Below the pieces are notes generated by a model. That model was given only the letters and a program-made list of their open reading frames with translations, was not told the origin of the DNA and made no database searches. From an uncultured Lysobacter sp. (GTDB lineage Bacteria > Pseudomonadota > Gammaproteobacteria > Xanthomonadales > Xanthomonadaceae), in the NCBI GenBank assembly GCA_902805755.1, contig CADCUA010000575.1, positions 1 to 5,771 of the forward strand: a DNA stretch of 5,771 nt. Reading direction: 5' to 3'. Shown piece after piece: positions 1 through 5,761 of this stretch (positions are counted from its first letter, which is position 1; each line of letters opens with the position of its first letter). The position numbers and the translations under genes are program-made.

Positions 1-14
1 CGATGCACGCGACA

Positions 15-32
15 CCTGCCGGGGATGGCAGG
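15..32. repeat. Short inverted repeat in the leader (6-bp stem)
   Basis: CCTGCC at 15-20 is the exact reverse complement of GGCAGG at 27-32, with loop GGGGAT. There is no T-tract after it, so it is not a typical intrinsic terminator. It could be the 3' end structure of a gene lying left of the window, or chance in GC-rich DNA. The rest of 1-128 holds no gene that I can support. Confidence 0.3.
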
Positions 33-128
33 ACGCGGCGGGATCGCGACCACCGCGCGCCAGGCTATGGCCGAGCTGGACGACTTGCCGCACGATGGCC
101 GTCCGATTGCTTACGCCGCCGAGTGGAC

Positions 129-1790
129 ATGTCCTATCGCACCGCATTGTTGCCGGCCCTGCTCGCGCTCGCCGCCTGCCAGGGCAAGACCCCCGCGCCC
201 GTGCGTGCGCCCGAGACTCCGGAGGCGCAGGTCCCGGCTGATCTGGCGGCCACGCGCATCGAGGCGGACCTGCGCTTTCTCGCCGACGACCTGCTCGAAG
301 GCCGTGAAGCGGGTACGCGCGGCTATGCGCTGGCGTCGCTGTATGTCGCGCAGCGCCTGCGTGCGATCGGCCTGGAGCCGGCGGGCGAGAACGGCAGTTA
401 TTTCCAGACCGTGCCGCTGCTGCGCGCGACGCGCGTGGACGGCGGCAGCGAAGCGGTGATCGAACGCGAAGGCCGCCGCACGGTGCTGCGCGAGCGCGAC
501 GCGTTCCTGCCTTCGTTGAACTACAACCGCCCCGACGCGCGCATCACCGCACCGGCGGTCTTCGTGGGCCAGGGCGTGCACGCGCCGGAACTCCAGCACG
601 ATGATTTCCGCGGCGTGGACGTGCGCGGCAAGATCGCAGTGCTGTTTGCCGGCGCGCCGGAGAAGTTCGATAACGACCGCCGCGCGTTCTACTCGTCCAG
701 CCGCGAGAAGTTCGCCGAGCTCGTGCGCCGCGGCGCGGTCGGCGTGCTGTTTCTGACCACGGACGAGGACGAAAAGCGCCATCCCTGGGCGCGCAGCATC
801 GCGAACTGGTCCAAGCCCGGCATGCGCCTGCGGGCGGCGGACGGCACCGCGGTGGACTCGTATCCCGAGCTGCAGGTGGTCGGTTCGGCGCACATCGATC
901 ACAACACCGCGATCCTCGGCCGCGACCCGGCGTCGCTGTACGCGGCCGTAAAAGCGGGCACGCTCGCGCCGTTCGATTTGCCGGGCACGCTCACGCTCGC
1001 CTCGCGCACGCAGATCGCGAAGTCGCAGTCGCGCAATGTGGTCGCGCGGCTGCGCGGTCGTGACGCGTCGCTGGGCGGCGAGCATGTCGCGTTCACCGCG
1101 CACCTGGACCACGTCGGCATCGGCGCGCCGGTCGAGGGCGATGCGATCTACAACGGCGCGCTCGACAACGCGCTCGGCGTCGCGATCATGCTCGAAGCCG
1201 CGCAGCAGCTCGTGTCGGCGAACGATGCGCCGAAGCGCTCGCTGCTGTTCATCGCACTGACGGCCGAGGAAAAAGGCCTGCTCGGCGCCGAATGGTTCGT
1301 GCGCAATCCAACCGTGCCGCGCGGCTCGCTGGTCGCGAACGTCAACATGGACATGCCGGTGATGCTGACGCCGACGCGCGATGTCGTGCCGATCGGCATC
1401 GAGCACTCCGACCTCAAGCCGATCGTCGAGCAGGCGGCGAAGGACGTCGGCGTCGGGTTGTCGCCGGATCCATTGCCGGAAGAAGTCGTGTTCGTGCGCA
1501 GCGACCAGTACGCGTTCATCCGCGCGGGCATTCCGGCGGTGTACCTGGACGGCGGCATCGATGCGCACGAGGGCGACGGCACCGCGGCGATGAAGACGTT
1601 CCTCAGCGAGCATTACCACCGCCCCAGCGACGATGCGGACCAGACCATCCAGTACGCCGATGCGGCGCGACTGGCGCGGCTGAATGCGAACATCGGCGAG
1701 CGCATCGCGAACCGCGCGCAACGCCCGAAGTGGAACGCGGGCGACTTCTTCGGCGAACGCTTCGGCGCGAAACCCGCACGCGAGCCGTGA
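129..1790 (+). CDS. M28 family zinc metallopeptidase (aminopeptidase), lipoprotein, with PA-like insert
   Basis: Predicted 553-residue envelope peptidase that probably removes N-terminal residues from peptides using two zinc ions. The ATG at 129 is chosen because it gives a lipoprotein signal peptide: Arg4, a hydrophobic stretch 6-16 and lipobox LAAC with Cys17. Gln18 at +2 predicts the outer membrane. The open frame runs back to position 3, but that extension is Arg-rich and lacks signal features. Residues 45-100 match the usual M28 N-terminal region (LLEGREAGTRGY, then GLEPAG...YFQ). About 130-270 resembles a protease-associated (PA) domain. The peptidase core shows every expected ligand: His325 and Asp327 (AHLDH), Asp346 (ALDNALG), Glu380-Glu381 (TAEEKG), Asp408 (NMDMP) and His497 (HYHRPSDD), plus the family signature RSDQYAFIRAGIPAVYL near 458-473. 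The core therefore looks intact and active. Only a weak GAG-type Shine-Dalgarno precedes the start. The substrate is unknown. Confidence 0.93.
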   Translation: MSYRTALLPALLALAACQGKTPAPVRAPETPEAQVPADLAATRIEADLRFLADDLLEGREAGTRGYALASLYVAQRLRAIGLEPAGENGSYFQTVPLLRATRVDGGSEAVIEREGRRTVLRERDAFLPSLNYNRPDARITAPAVFVGQGVHAPELQHDDFRGVDVRGKIAVLFAGAPEKFDNDRRAFYSSSREKFAELVRRGAVGVLFLTTDEDEKRHPWARSIANWSKPGMRLRAADGTAVDSYPELQVVGSAHIDHNTAILGRDPASLYAAVKAGTLAPFDLPGTLTLASRTQIAKSQSRNVVARLRGRDASLGGEHVAFTAHLDHVGIGAPVEGDAIYNGALDNALGVAIMLEAAQQLVSANDAPKRSLLFIALTAEEKGLLGAEWFVRNPTVPRGSLVANVNMDMPVMLTPTRDVVPIGIEHSDLKPIVEQAAKDVGVGLSPDPLPEEVVFVRSDQYAFIRAGIPAVYLDGGIDAHEGDGTAAMKTFLSEHYHRPSDDADQTIQYADAARLARLNANIGERIANRAQRPKWNAGDFFGERFGAKPAREP

Positions 1791-1811
1791 CTGCCGGCAC
1801 GCGCCGACGCA

Positions 1812-1838
1812 CGCACCGGTCGCTACCGTGCGGGTTTT
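1812..1838 (+). terminator. Candidate intrinsic terminator after the M28 gene
   Basis: CGCACCGGT (1812-1820) pairs with ACCGTGCG (1825-1832) as an eight-pair stem with one bulged C and a CGCT loop, followed by GG and TTTT at 1835-1838. It sits 22 bases after the peptidase stop and 15 bases before the racemase start. The T-run is short, so termination may be partial. It suggests the racemase is not simply cotranscribed with the peptidase. Confidence 0.45.
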
Positions 1839-1853
1839 CCACGCGGTGCATCC

Positions 1854-2543
1854 ATGAAGACGCTGGGGCTGATCGGCGGCATGAGCTGGGAATCGACGGT
1901 TCCCTATTACCGCCTCATCAATCAGGTGGTCGCCGAACGCCTCGGCGGCCTGCATTCGGCGCGGCTGCTGCTGTACAGCGTGGATTTCGCGCAGATCGAG
2001 CGGCTGCAGCAGATGGGCGACTGGGACGCGGCCGGCGAGGTGCTGGCCGATGCCGCACGTGCATTGCGCGCGGGCGGCGCCGAGCTTCTGGTGATCTGCA
2101 CGAACACGATGCACAAGGTTGCCGATGCGGTCGAGGCCGCGAGCGGCCTGCCGCTGGTGCACATCGCCGATGCGACCGCGCAGGCGATCACATCATTGGG
2201 CCTGCAGCGTGTCGGCCTGCTCGGCACGCGCTTCACGATGGAGCAGCGTTTCTACATCGAGCGCCTGGAGCGTCACGGTCTCGAGGTGCTGGTGCCCGAT
2301 GACGCGCAGCGCGATCTCGTGCACCGCGTGATCTATGACGAGCTGTGCCGCGGGCGCATCGAGGCTGCCTCGCGCGGGGCGTACCGCGACATCATCGCGT
2401 CCCTGGTCGAACGCGGCGCGCAGGGCGTGATCCTGGGCTGCACCGAGATCGGCCTGCTGGTGCAGCCCGGGGACGCGAGCGTGCCGTTGTTCGACACCGC
2501 CGCGCTGCATGCGCGCGCCGCCGCGCTTGCGGCGCTGGCCTGA
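1854..2543 (+). CDS. ygeA: Aspartate/glutamate racemase superfamily protein, YgeA-type broad-specificity amino acid racemase
   Basis: 229-residue cytoplasmic, cofactor-independent racemase. The start is fixed by homology rather than by a ribosome site: the protein opens MKTLGLIGGMSWEST, the family N-terminus as I recall it for E. coli YgeA, and no good Shine-Dalgarno is visible. The two catalytic cysteines of the two-base mechanism are present: Cys82 in ICTNTMHK and Cys196 in LGCTEIG. Other YgeA-like blocks are LGGLHSARLLLYSVDF (30-45), HIADAT (103-108), LLGTRFTMEQ..FY (122-134) and FDTAALHA (213-220). The length matches E. coli YgeA (230). YgeA is reported to racemise several amino acids with a preference for homoserine; carrying that over to this protein is inference. 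A role in D-amino acid supply or recycling is possible, but no neighbour specifies it. A related aspartate racemase is the main alternative. Confidence 0.9.
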   Translation: MKTLGLIGGMSWESTVPYYRLINQVVAERLGGLHSARLLLYSVDFAQIERLQQMGDWDAAGEVLADAARALRAGGAELLVICTNTMHKVADAVEAASGLPLVHIADATAQAITSLGLQRVGLLGTRFTMEQRFYIERLERHGLEVLVPDDAQRDLVHRVIYDELCRGRIEAASRGAYRDIIASLVERGAQGVILGCTEIGLLVQPGDASVPLFDTAALHARAAALAALA

Positions 2544-2556
2544 GCGCTGCGCCGCG

Positions 2557-2580
2557 CCCATTCCCCATTCCCCATTCCCG
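2557..2580. repeat. Tandem heptamer repeat (ATTCCCC)3-like
   Basis: After CCC at 2557-2559 there are three adjacent units: ATTCCCC at 2560-2566, ATTCCCC at 2567-2573 and ATTCCCG at 2574-2580. A run of CTTTTCACTCCCC follows. The block lies between the racemase stop and the next gene's Shine-Dalgarno. From memory, ATTCCC/GGGAAT-type intergenic runs are common in Xanthomonadaceae genomes. The function is unknown; it could lie in the 5' leader of the next gene or vary in copy number. Confidence 0.85.
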
Positions 2581-2596
2581 CTTTTCACTCCCCGAC

Positions 2597-2601
2597 AAGG
2601 A
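2597..2601 (+). promoter_or_regulatory. Shine-Dalgarno site for the GYF/AIM24 gene
   Basis: AAGGA ends eight bases before the ATG at 2610, an ideal spacing. It is the only clear Shine-Dalgarno among the five genes here, and it fixes the start of this gene. Confidence 0.75.
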
Positions 2602-2609
2602 CTTCCGCC

Positions 2610-3632
2610 ATGACCCAGTGGTATTTCGTTCCGTTCAACACCACCGACCGCGTCGGCCCGCTCGATGAAACCGCCGCGCGCGAGTTCGCGCTGCGCAACC
2701 CCGACGCACAGGCCTGGCGCGAGGGCATGAGCGGCTGGAAGCCGGTGCGCACGGTGCCCGAACTGGCCGCGCAGGCCGGCGGTGCGCCGTTGCACATGCC
2801 GCCACCGCTGGGCGCAGCCGCGCGCGGGCGCAGCGACGAGATCGATTTCCGCATCGTCGGCAACGACATGCCGTTCGTGGAGATCGAGCTGGACCCGGGC
2901 GAAAGCGCGATCAGCGAGGCGGGCGCGCTGATGTACAAGGACGCGTCGATCCAGATGGACACGGTGTTCGGCGACGGCTCGCACACCGGCCAGGGCGGCG
3001 GCTTCATGGACAAGGTGTTCTCGGCCGGCAAGCGCGTGCTGACCGGCGAAAGCCTGTTCACCACGATGTTCACGCACACGGGCACCGGCAAGGCGCGCGT
3101 CGCGTTCGCGGCGCCCTACCCGGGCACGGTGCTGGCGATGAAGCTGGACGAGCACGGTGGCCGCCTGATCTGCCAGAAGGACAGCTTCCTCGCCGGCGCG
3201 CGCGGCGTGTCGGTGGGCATCCATTTCCAGCGCAAGATCCTCACCGGCCTGTTCGGCGGCGAAGGCTTCGTCATGCAGAAGCTCGAAGGCGACGGCTGGG
3301 TGTTCGTGCATGCCGGCGGCACGCTGGTCGAACGCGAGCTTGCGGCAGGCGAACGCATCGACGTCGACACCGGCTGCGTGATGGCCTACCAGCCCAGCGT
3401 CAACATGGACGTCAAGCCGGTCGGCGGCATCAAGAGCATGCTGTTCGGCGGCGAAGGCGTGTTCCTCGCCACGCTGACCGGCCCGGGCAAGGTCTGGCTG
3501 CAGTCGCTGCCGTTCTCGCGCATGGCCGGTCGCATGCTGGCGGCGGCGCCGCAGGGCGGCGGCCAGGATCGCGGTGAAGGCTCGATGCTGGGCGGGCTGG
3601 GGCGGCTGCTCGATGGCGACAACCGGTTCTGA
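2610..3632 (+). CDS. GYF_2 domain plus AIM24 (TIGR00266) family protein
   Basis: 340-residue protein with no signal peptide or obvious membrane segment, so probably cytoplasmic. Residues 1-55 form a GYF_2 (DUF4339) module: it starts TQWYFVPFN, has VGPLDE at 15-20 and the WREGMSGWKPV block at 36-46. Such modules are thought to bind peptides. A Pro/Ala/Gly-rich linker (56-75) leads to an AIM24/TIGR00266 domain at about 77-308. That domain is marked by FRIVGNDMPFVEIELDPGES, AGALMYKD, a glycine-rich loop (GQGGGF, 127-132), GESLF, a PYPGTVLAM block, and GLFGGEGF (213-220) repeated as MLFGGEGVF (277-285). The tail 311-340 is Gly-rich and low in complexity. The family folds as a beta structure related to yeast mitochondrial Aim24; no biochemical activity is established and I do not assign one. 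It lies 66 bp after the racemase and 85 bp before lgt, in the same direction. Confidence 0.9.
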   Translation: MTQWYFVPFNTTDRVGPLDETAAREFALRNPDAQAWREGMSGWKPVRTVPELAAQAGGAPLHMPPPLGAAARGRSDEIDFRIVGNDMPFVEIELDPGESAISEAGALMYKDASIQMDTVFGDGSHTGQGGGFMDKVFSAGKRVLTGESLFTTMFTHTGTGKARVAFAAPYPGTVLAMKLDEHGGRLICQKDSFLAGARGVSVGIHFQRKILTGLFGGEGFVMQKLEGDGWVFVHAGGTLVERELAAGERIDVDTGCVMAYQPSVNMDVKPVGGIKSMLFGGEGVFLATLTGPGKVWLQSLPFSRMAGRMLAAAPQGGGQDRGEGSMLGGLGRLLDGDNRF

Positions 3633-3650
3633 GTTCGATGCGCGTCGAAC
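3633..3650 (+). terminator. Perfect inverted repeat directly after the AIM24 gene stop
   Basis: GTTCGA (3633-3638) and TCGAAC (3645-3650) pair perfectly around the loop TGCGCG, starting at the base after the stop codon. No T-run follows. It may be a factor-assisted terminator or an mRNA 3' end stabiliser. It is called a terminator only from its position. Confidence 0.35.
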
Positions 3651-3672
3651 CAGGCTTGCACTGCACGCAGGC

Positions 3673-3711
3673 GCGACCATCACTGGCGGCTGACCGCCTC
3701 CGTCGGGTCGC
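3673..3711 (+). promoter_or_regulatory. Nested hairpin in the lgt leader
   Basis: An outer stem GCGACC (3673-3678) with GGTCGC (3706-3711) encloses an inner stem GGCGG (3685-3689) with CCGCC (3694-3698) and a CTGA loop. CTTTGC and then the lgt ATG at 3718 follow. It could end transcripts from the AIM24 gene (only TTT follows) or fold over the lgt translation start, which has no clear Shine-Dalgarno. The pairing is seen in the sequence; the function is inferred. Confidence 0.4.
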
Positions 3712-3717
3712 CTTTGC

Positions 3718-4527
3718 ATGCTGATCCACTGGGCACTGGATCCGGTGCTGGTGCAGGTCGGGCCGGTCGCCGTGCGCTGGTACGGGCTGCTGTTCGTCGG
3801 CGCGTTCCTGCTCGGCCGCTGGATGCTCGCGCGTGTATTCGAACAGCGTGGCCTGCCACCGGCGCATGCCGACCGGTTGCTGCTGTATGCGCTGATCGGC
3901 GCCGTGCTGGGCGCGCGGCTCGTGCACTGCCTGTTCTACGAGCCGGCGTTCTACCTGCGCCATCCGCTGGAGATATTGAAGACCTGGGAAGGCGGGCTCG
4001 CCAGCCACGGCGGCGTGCTCGGGCTGCTGGCGGGGCTGGCATTGGGCATCCGCCGGTTGGTCCCGCAACCGGCGCTGCTGGAAGTCACCGATTGCACCGC
4101 GTTGCCGGCGGCCGTGGGCGCCGCGTTGATCCGCATTGCGAATTTCCTCAACTCCGAGATCGTGGGCGTGCCGACGGGCAGGGAGTGGGGCGTCGTCTTC
4201 ACTGCGGTCGACGCGCTGCCACGGCATCCGGTGCAGCTGTACGAAGCGGCCGCATACCTGCTGATTGCGGCGGGCCTGGCCGCCCTGCAGCGCAACGGTG
4301 GGCTGCACCGGCGCGGGCTGCTGACCGGCTGCCTGCTGCTGGCGGTGTTCACGGCGCGGATCGGGCTGGAAGTGTTCAAGACCTCGCAGGCCGCGCACGA
4401 TGCGGGCTGGTGGCTGAGTGTGGGCCAGTTGCTCAGCGTGCCGCTGGTGATCGCGGGCGCGGTGCTGGTCCGGCGCGCGATGGGCTTGCCTGCTGAACGC
4501 GAACCGCGTCGGCCGTGTTGCAGCTGA
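3718..4527 (+). CDS. lgt: Prolipoprotein diacylglyceryl transferase (Lgt), Bacteroidota-like variant
   Basis: 269-residue inner-membrane enzyme that moves diacylglycerol from phosphatidylglycerol to the lipobox cysteine of prolipoproteins, the first step of lipoprotein maturation. The ATG at 3718 gives the family N-terminus (MLIHWALDPVLVQVGPVAVRWYG). Several hydrophobic segments fit a multi-pass protein, for example 22-37, 55-70, 98-111, 177-190, 200-211 and 235-252. Key residues by alignment with E. coli Lgt: Tyr22 (RWYG), His97 (SHGG), Arg139 and Asn142 (IRIANF), Glu147 and Gly150 (NSEIVG), the RHPVQLYE block at 169-176, and Arg214 and Glu218 (ARIGLEVF). The enzyme therefore looks competent. 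Unusual points: E. coli has GRLGNFINGELWGR where this has IRIANFLNSEIVGVPT; the segment before RHPxQLYE is much shorter; and the end reads LEVFKTSQ...LSVGQLLSVP. These resemble Bacteroidota Lgt as I recall it. thyA, a common proteobacterial neighbour, does not follow. This may be a second copy. Confidence 0.93.
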   Translation: MLIHWALDPVLVQVGPVAVRWYGLLFVGAFLLGRWMLARVFEQRGLPPAHADRLLLYALIGAVLGARLVHCLFYEPAFYLRHPLEILKTWEGGLASHGGVLGLLAGLALGIRRLVPQPALLEVTDCTALPAAVGAALIRIANFLNSEIVGVPTGREWGVVFTAVDALPRHPVQLYEAAAYLLIAAGLAALQRNGGLHRRGLLTGCLLLAVFTARIGLEVFKTSQAAHDAGWWLSVGQLLSVPLVIAGAVLVRRAMGLPAEREPRRPCCS

Positions 4528-4547
4528 ATCGACCGCGGCCGCCGCTC

Positions 4548-4555
4548 GTTATGCT
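4548..4555 (+). promoter_or_regulatory. Candidate -10 element for the patatin-like gene
   Basis: GTTATGCT stands out as AT-rich in GC-rich surroundings, with hexamer TATGCT at 4550-4555 followed by GGCCCGCC. I know this arrangement from Xanthomonadaceae start-proximal promoters. It would start transcription near 4562, about 22 bases before the ATG at 4584. No convincing -35 lies at the right distance. Confidence 0.3.
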
Positions 4556-4583
4556 GGCCCGCCGTACTGCGCCCGGCCACTGC

Positions 4584-5618
4584 ATGCGCTCGCCGTTCCG
4601 TGCTTCTGCGCTTCTCGCGCTGTGCACCGCCGCACTGATGGCCGCCTGCAGCGGCGATGCCGTCCGCCCGACACCACCGGTCGCGAACGCGGCGAAGGCG
4701 CCGGCCGTGGCCACATCGAAGGTCCGCGTCGGCCTCGCGCTCGGCGGCGGCGCGGCAAAAGGGTTCGCCCATATCGGCGTGATCAAGATGCTGGAGGCGA
4801 ACGGCATCGTGATCGACGTGGTGTCCGGCACCAGCGCCGGCAGCGTGGTCGGCGCGCTGTATGCGAGCGGGCAGGACGCGTTCCGCATGCAGACCACCGC
4901 GTTCGAACTCGATGAGGGCCGCATCCGCGACGTCAGTCTGTTCTCCGGCGGCGTGGTCAAGGGCGAGAAGCTGCAGCTCTACGTCAACGAACTGGTCGGC
5001 CAGCGCAAGCTCGAGTCGATGAAGAAGCCGCTTGCAGTCGTGGCCACGCGGCTCGAGGACGGCAAGCGCACCGTGTTCACGCGCGGCAACACCGGCCAGG
5101 CGGTGCGTGCGTCGAGTTCGATCCCGGGCGTGTTCGAGCCGGTGAAGATCGCAGGTAATACGTACGTCGACGGCGGCGTGGTCAGCCCGGTGCCGGTCGA
5201 TGCCGCGCGCGAACTTGGCGCCGAGTTCGTGATCGCGGTGGACATCTCCAGCAAGGCCGCGGGCGCAGCGCCCGACAGCCTGCTCGGCAACGTCAACCGG
5301 TCGATCACGATCATGGGCCAGAAGCTCGGCGCGCTTGAACTGCAGCGCGCCGACGTGGTGATCCGCCCGTCCGTGCTCGACATCGGCGCCACCGATTTCG
5401 AGCAGAAAAACCGCGCGATCCTCGAGGGCGAACGCGCCGCGCTGGCGGCGATGCCGCAGATCAAGGCGAAGCTCGCGCAGTTGCGCAAGGCGCGCGCCGA
5501 CGCCGCGCAGGCCAGCGCGCGCAAGGCCGCGGCCGACGCCGCGCGTCGCAGGCAGGCCGAGTGCGAAGCCGCCCGCGGCCGGCTCGAGCGCCTGACCGGG
5601 CGCGGTGATTGCGGTTGA
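4584..5618 (+). CDS. Patatin-like phospholipase family lipoprotein
   Basis: Predicted 344-residue lipid acyl hydrolase anchored in the envelope. The ATG at 4584 gives a compact signal peptide (MRSPFR, then hydrophobic 8-21) ending in lipobox MAAC with Cys22; Ser23 at +2 predicts the outer membrane. Met at -3 is less usual but tolerated. In-frame starts at 4515 (GTG) and 4551 (ATG) only lengthen the basic N-terminus, and 4551 overlaps the likely -10 element. A Pro/Ala linker (about 28-46) precedes the patatin domain (about 48-260). The domain has the oxyanion-hole loop GGGAAKG (54-60), nucleophile Ser84 in GTSAG and catalytic Asp196 in YVDGG followed by VVSPVPVDAAREL, as in RssA/NTE-type bacterial patatins. 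A further conserved block is SSSIPGVFEPV (177-187). After about 285 comes an Ala/Arg/Lys-rich, probably helical tail with Cys327 and Cys343. The gene starts 56 bp after lgt. Its substrate, phospholipid or other acyl ester, cannot be told from the sequence. Confidence 0.92.
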   Translation: MRSPFRASALLALCTAALMAACSGDAVRPTPPVANAAKAPAVATSKVRVGLALGGGAAKGFAHIGVIKMLEANGIVIDVVSGTSAGSVVGALYASGQDAFRMQTTAFELDEGRIRDVSLFSGGVVKGEKLQLYVNELVGQRKLESMKKPLAVVATRLEDGKRTVFTRGNTGQAVRASSSIPGVFEPVKIAGNTYVDGGVVSPVPVDAARELGAEFVIAVDISSKAAGAAPDSLLGNVNRSITIMGQKLGALELQRADVVIRPSVLDIGATDFEQKNRAILEGERAALAAMPQIKAKLAQLRKARADAAQASARKAAADAARRRQAECEAARGRLERLTGRGDCG

Positions 5619-5642
5619 CGGGGTTGGCGACGCGCGCGGCGT

Positions 5643-5694
5643 CCAGCGTGCTGGGGCCTCGTGCGGTCGCCTGGCGGTGCCGCACTCCAGGCCC
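5643..5694. other. Interleaved stem structures downstream of the patatin-like gene
   Basis: Four pairings are present. CCAG (5643-5646) pairs with CTGG (5651-5654) around CGTG. GGGCCT (5654-5659) pairs with AGGCCC (5689-5694) and encloses GTGCGG (5661-5666) with CCGCAC (5680-5685), giving a 12-pair nested hairpin. A competing stem GCCTGG (5669-5674) with CCAGGC (5687-5692) interleaves with the inner stem. No T-run follows. It may be a 3' end structure of the patatin transcript or part of a leader for the next gene. Confidence 0.4.
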
Positions 5695-5712
5695 GGCAGG
5701 TCGCGCGTTCGC

Positions 5713-5736
5713 ACGGCGACGCCGCGAGGTCGCCGT
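5713..5736. repeat. Perfect 8-bp inverted repeat
   Basis: ACGGCGAC (5713-5720) is the exact reverse complement of GTCGCCGT (5729-5736), around the loop GCCGCGAG. It lies between the patatin-like gene and the Pho half-site. There is no T-tract on either side, so it is not a classical intrinsic terminator. Confidence 0.5.
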
Positions 5737-5743
5737 TGGATGT

Positions 5744-5755
5744 CGCGAGCTCGCG
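5744..5755. repeat. 12-bp perfect palindrome
   Basis: CGCGAGCTCGCG reads the same on both strands. It lies seven bases before the CTGTCATAAA element and could be an operator for a dimeric regulator or part of a hairpin. A nine-base direct repeat TCGCGCGTT also occurs at 5701-5709 and 5751-5759. In DNA this GC-rich, chance is a real alternative. Confidence 0.4.
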
Positions 5756-5761
5756 CGTTGA

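Noticed and set aside
85..113. Possible promoter TTGCCG, 17-base spacer, TGCTTA before the M28 gene
   Set aside because: The -10 match is poor and the predicted start would lie almost on the ATG, so there is not enough to call it.
3..128. In-frame 42-codon extension upstream of the M28 start
   Set aside because: It would bury the lipoprotein signal peptide behind an Arg-rich, non-conserved-looking stretch; the ATG at 129 is preferred.
111..2162. 683-codon open frame on the minus strand across the peptidase and racemase genes
   Set aside because: It is the antisense shadow of two well-supported genes in GC-rich DNA where stop codons are rare. The product is His/Arg/Ala-rich with no recognisable domain.
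2193..3719. 508-codon minus-strand frame opposite the AIM24 gene, including a GNGEWGMG-like peptide
   Set aside because: Antisense shadow. The odd peptide is only the translation of the ATTCCC tandem repeat.
3714..4496. 260-codon plus-strand frame overlapping lgt
   Set aside because: Out-of-frame shadow rich in Arg, Ala and Gly. The lgt frame carries all the family motifs.
4535..4542. GCGGCCGC palindrome between lgt and the patatin gene
   Set aside because: An eight-base all-G/C palindrome is expected by chance in DNA of this composition.
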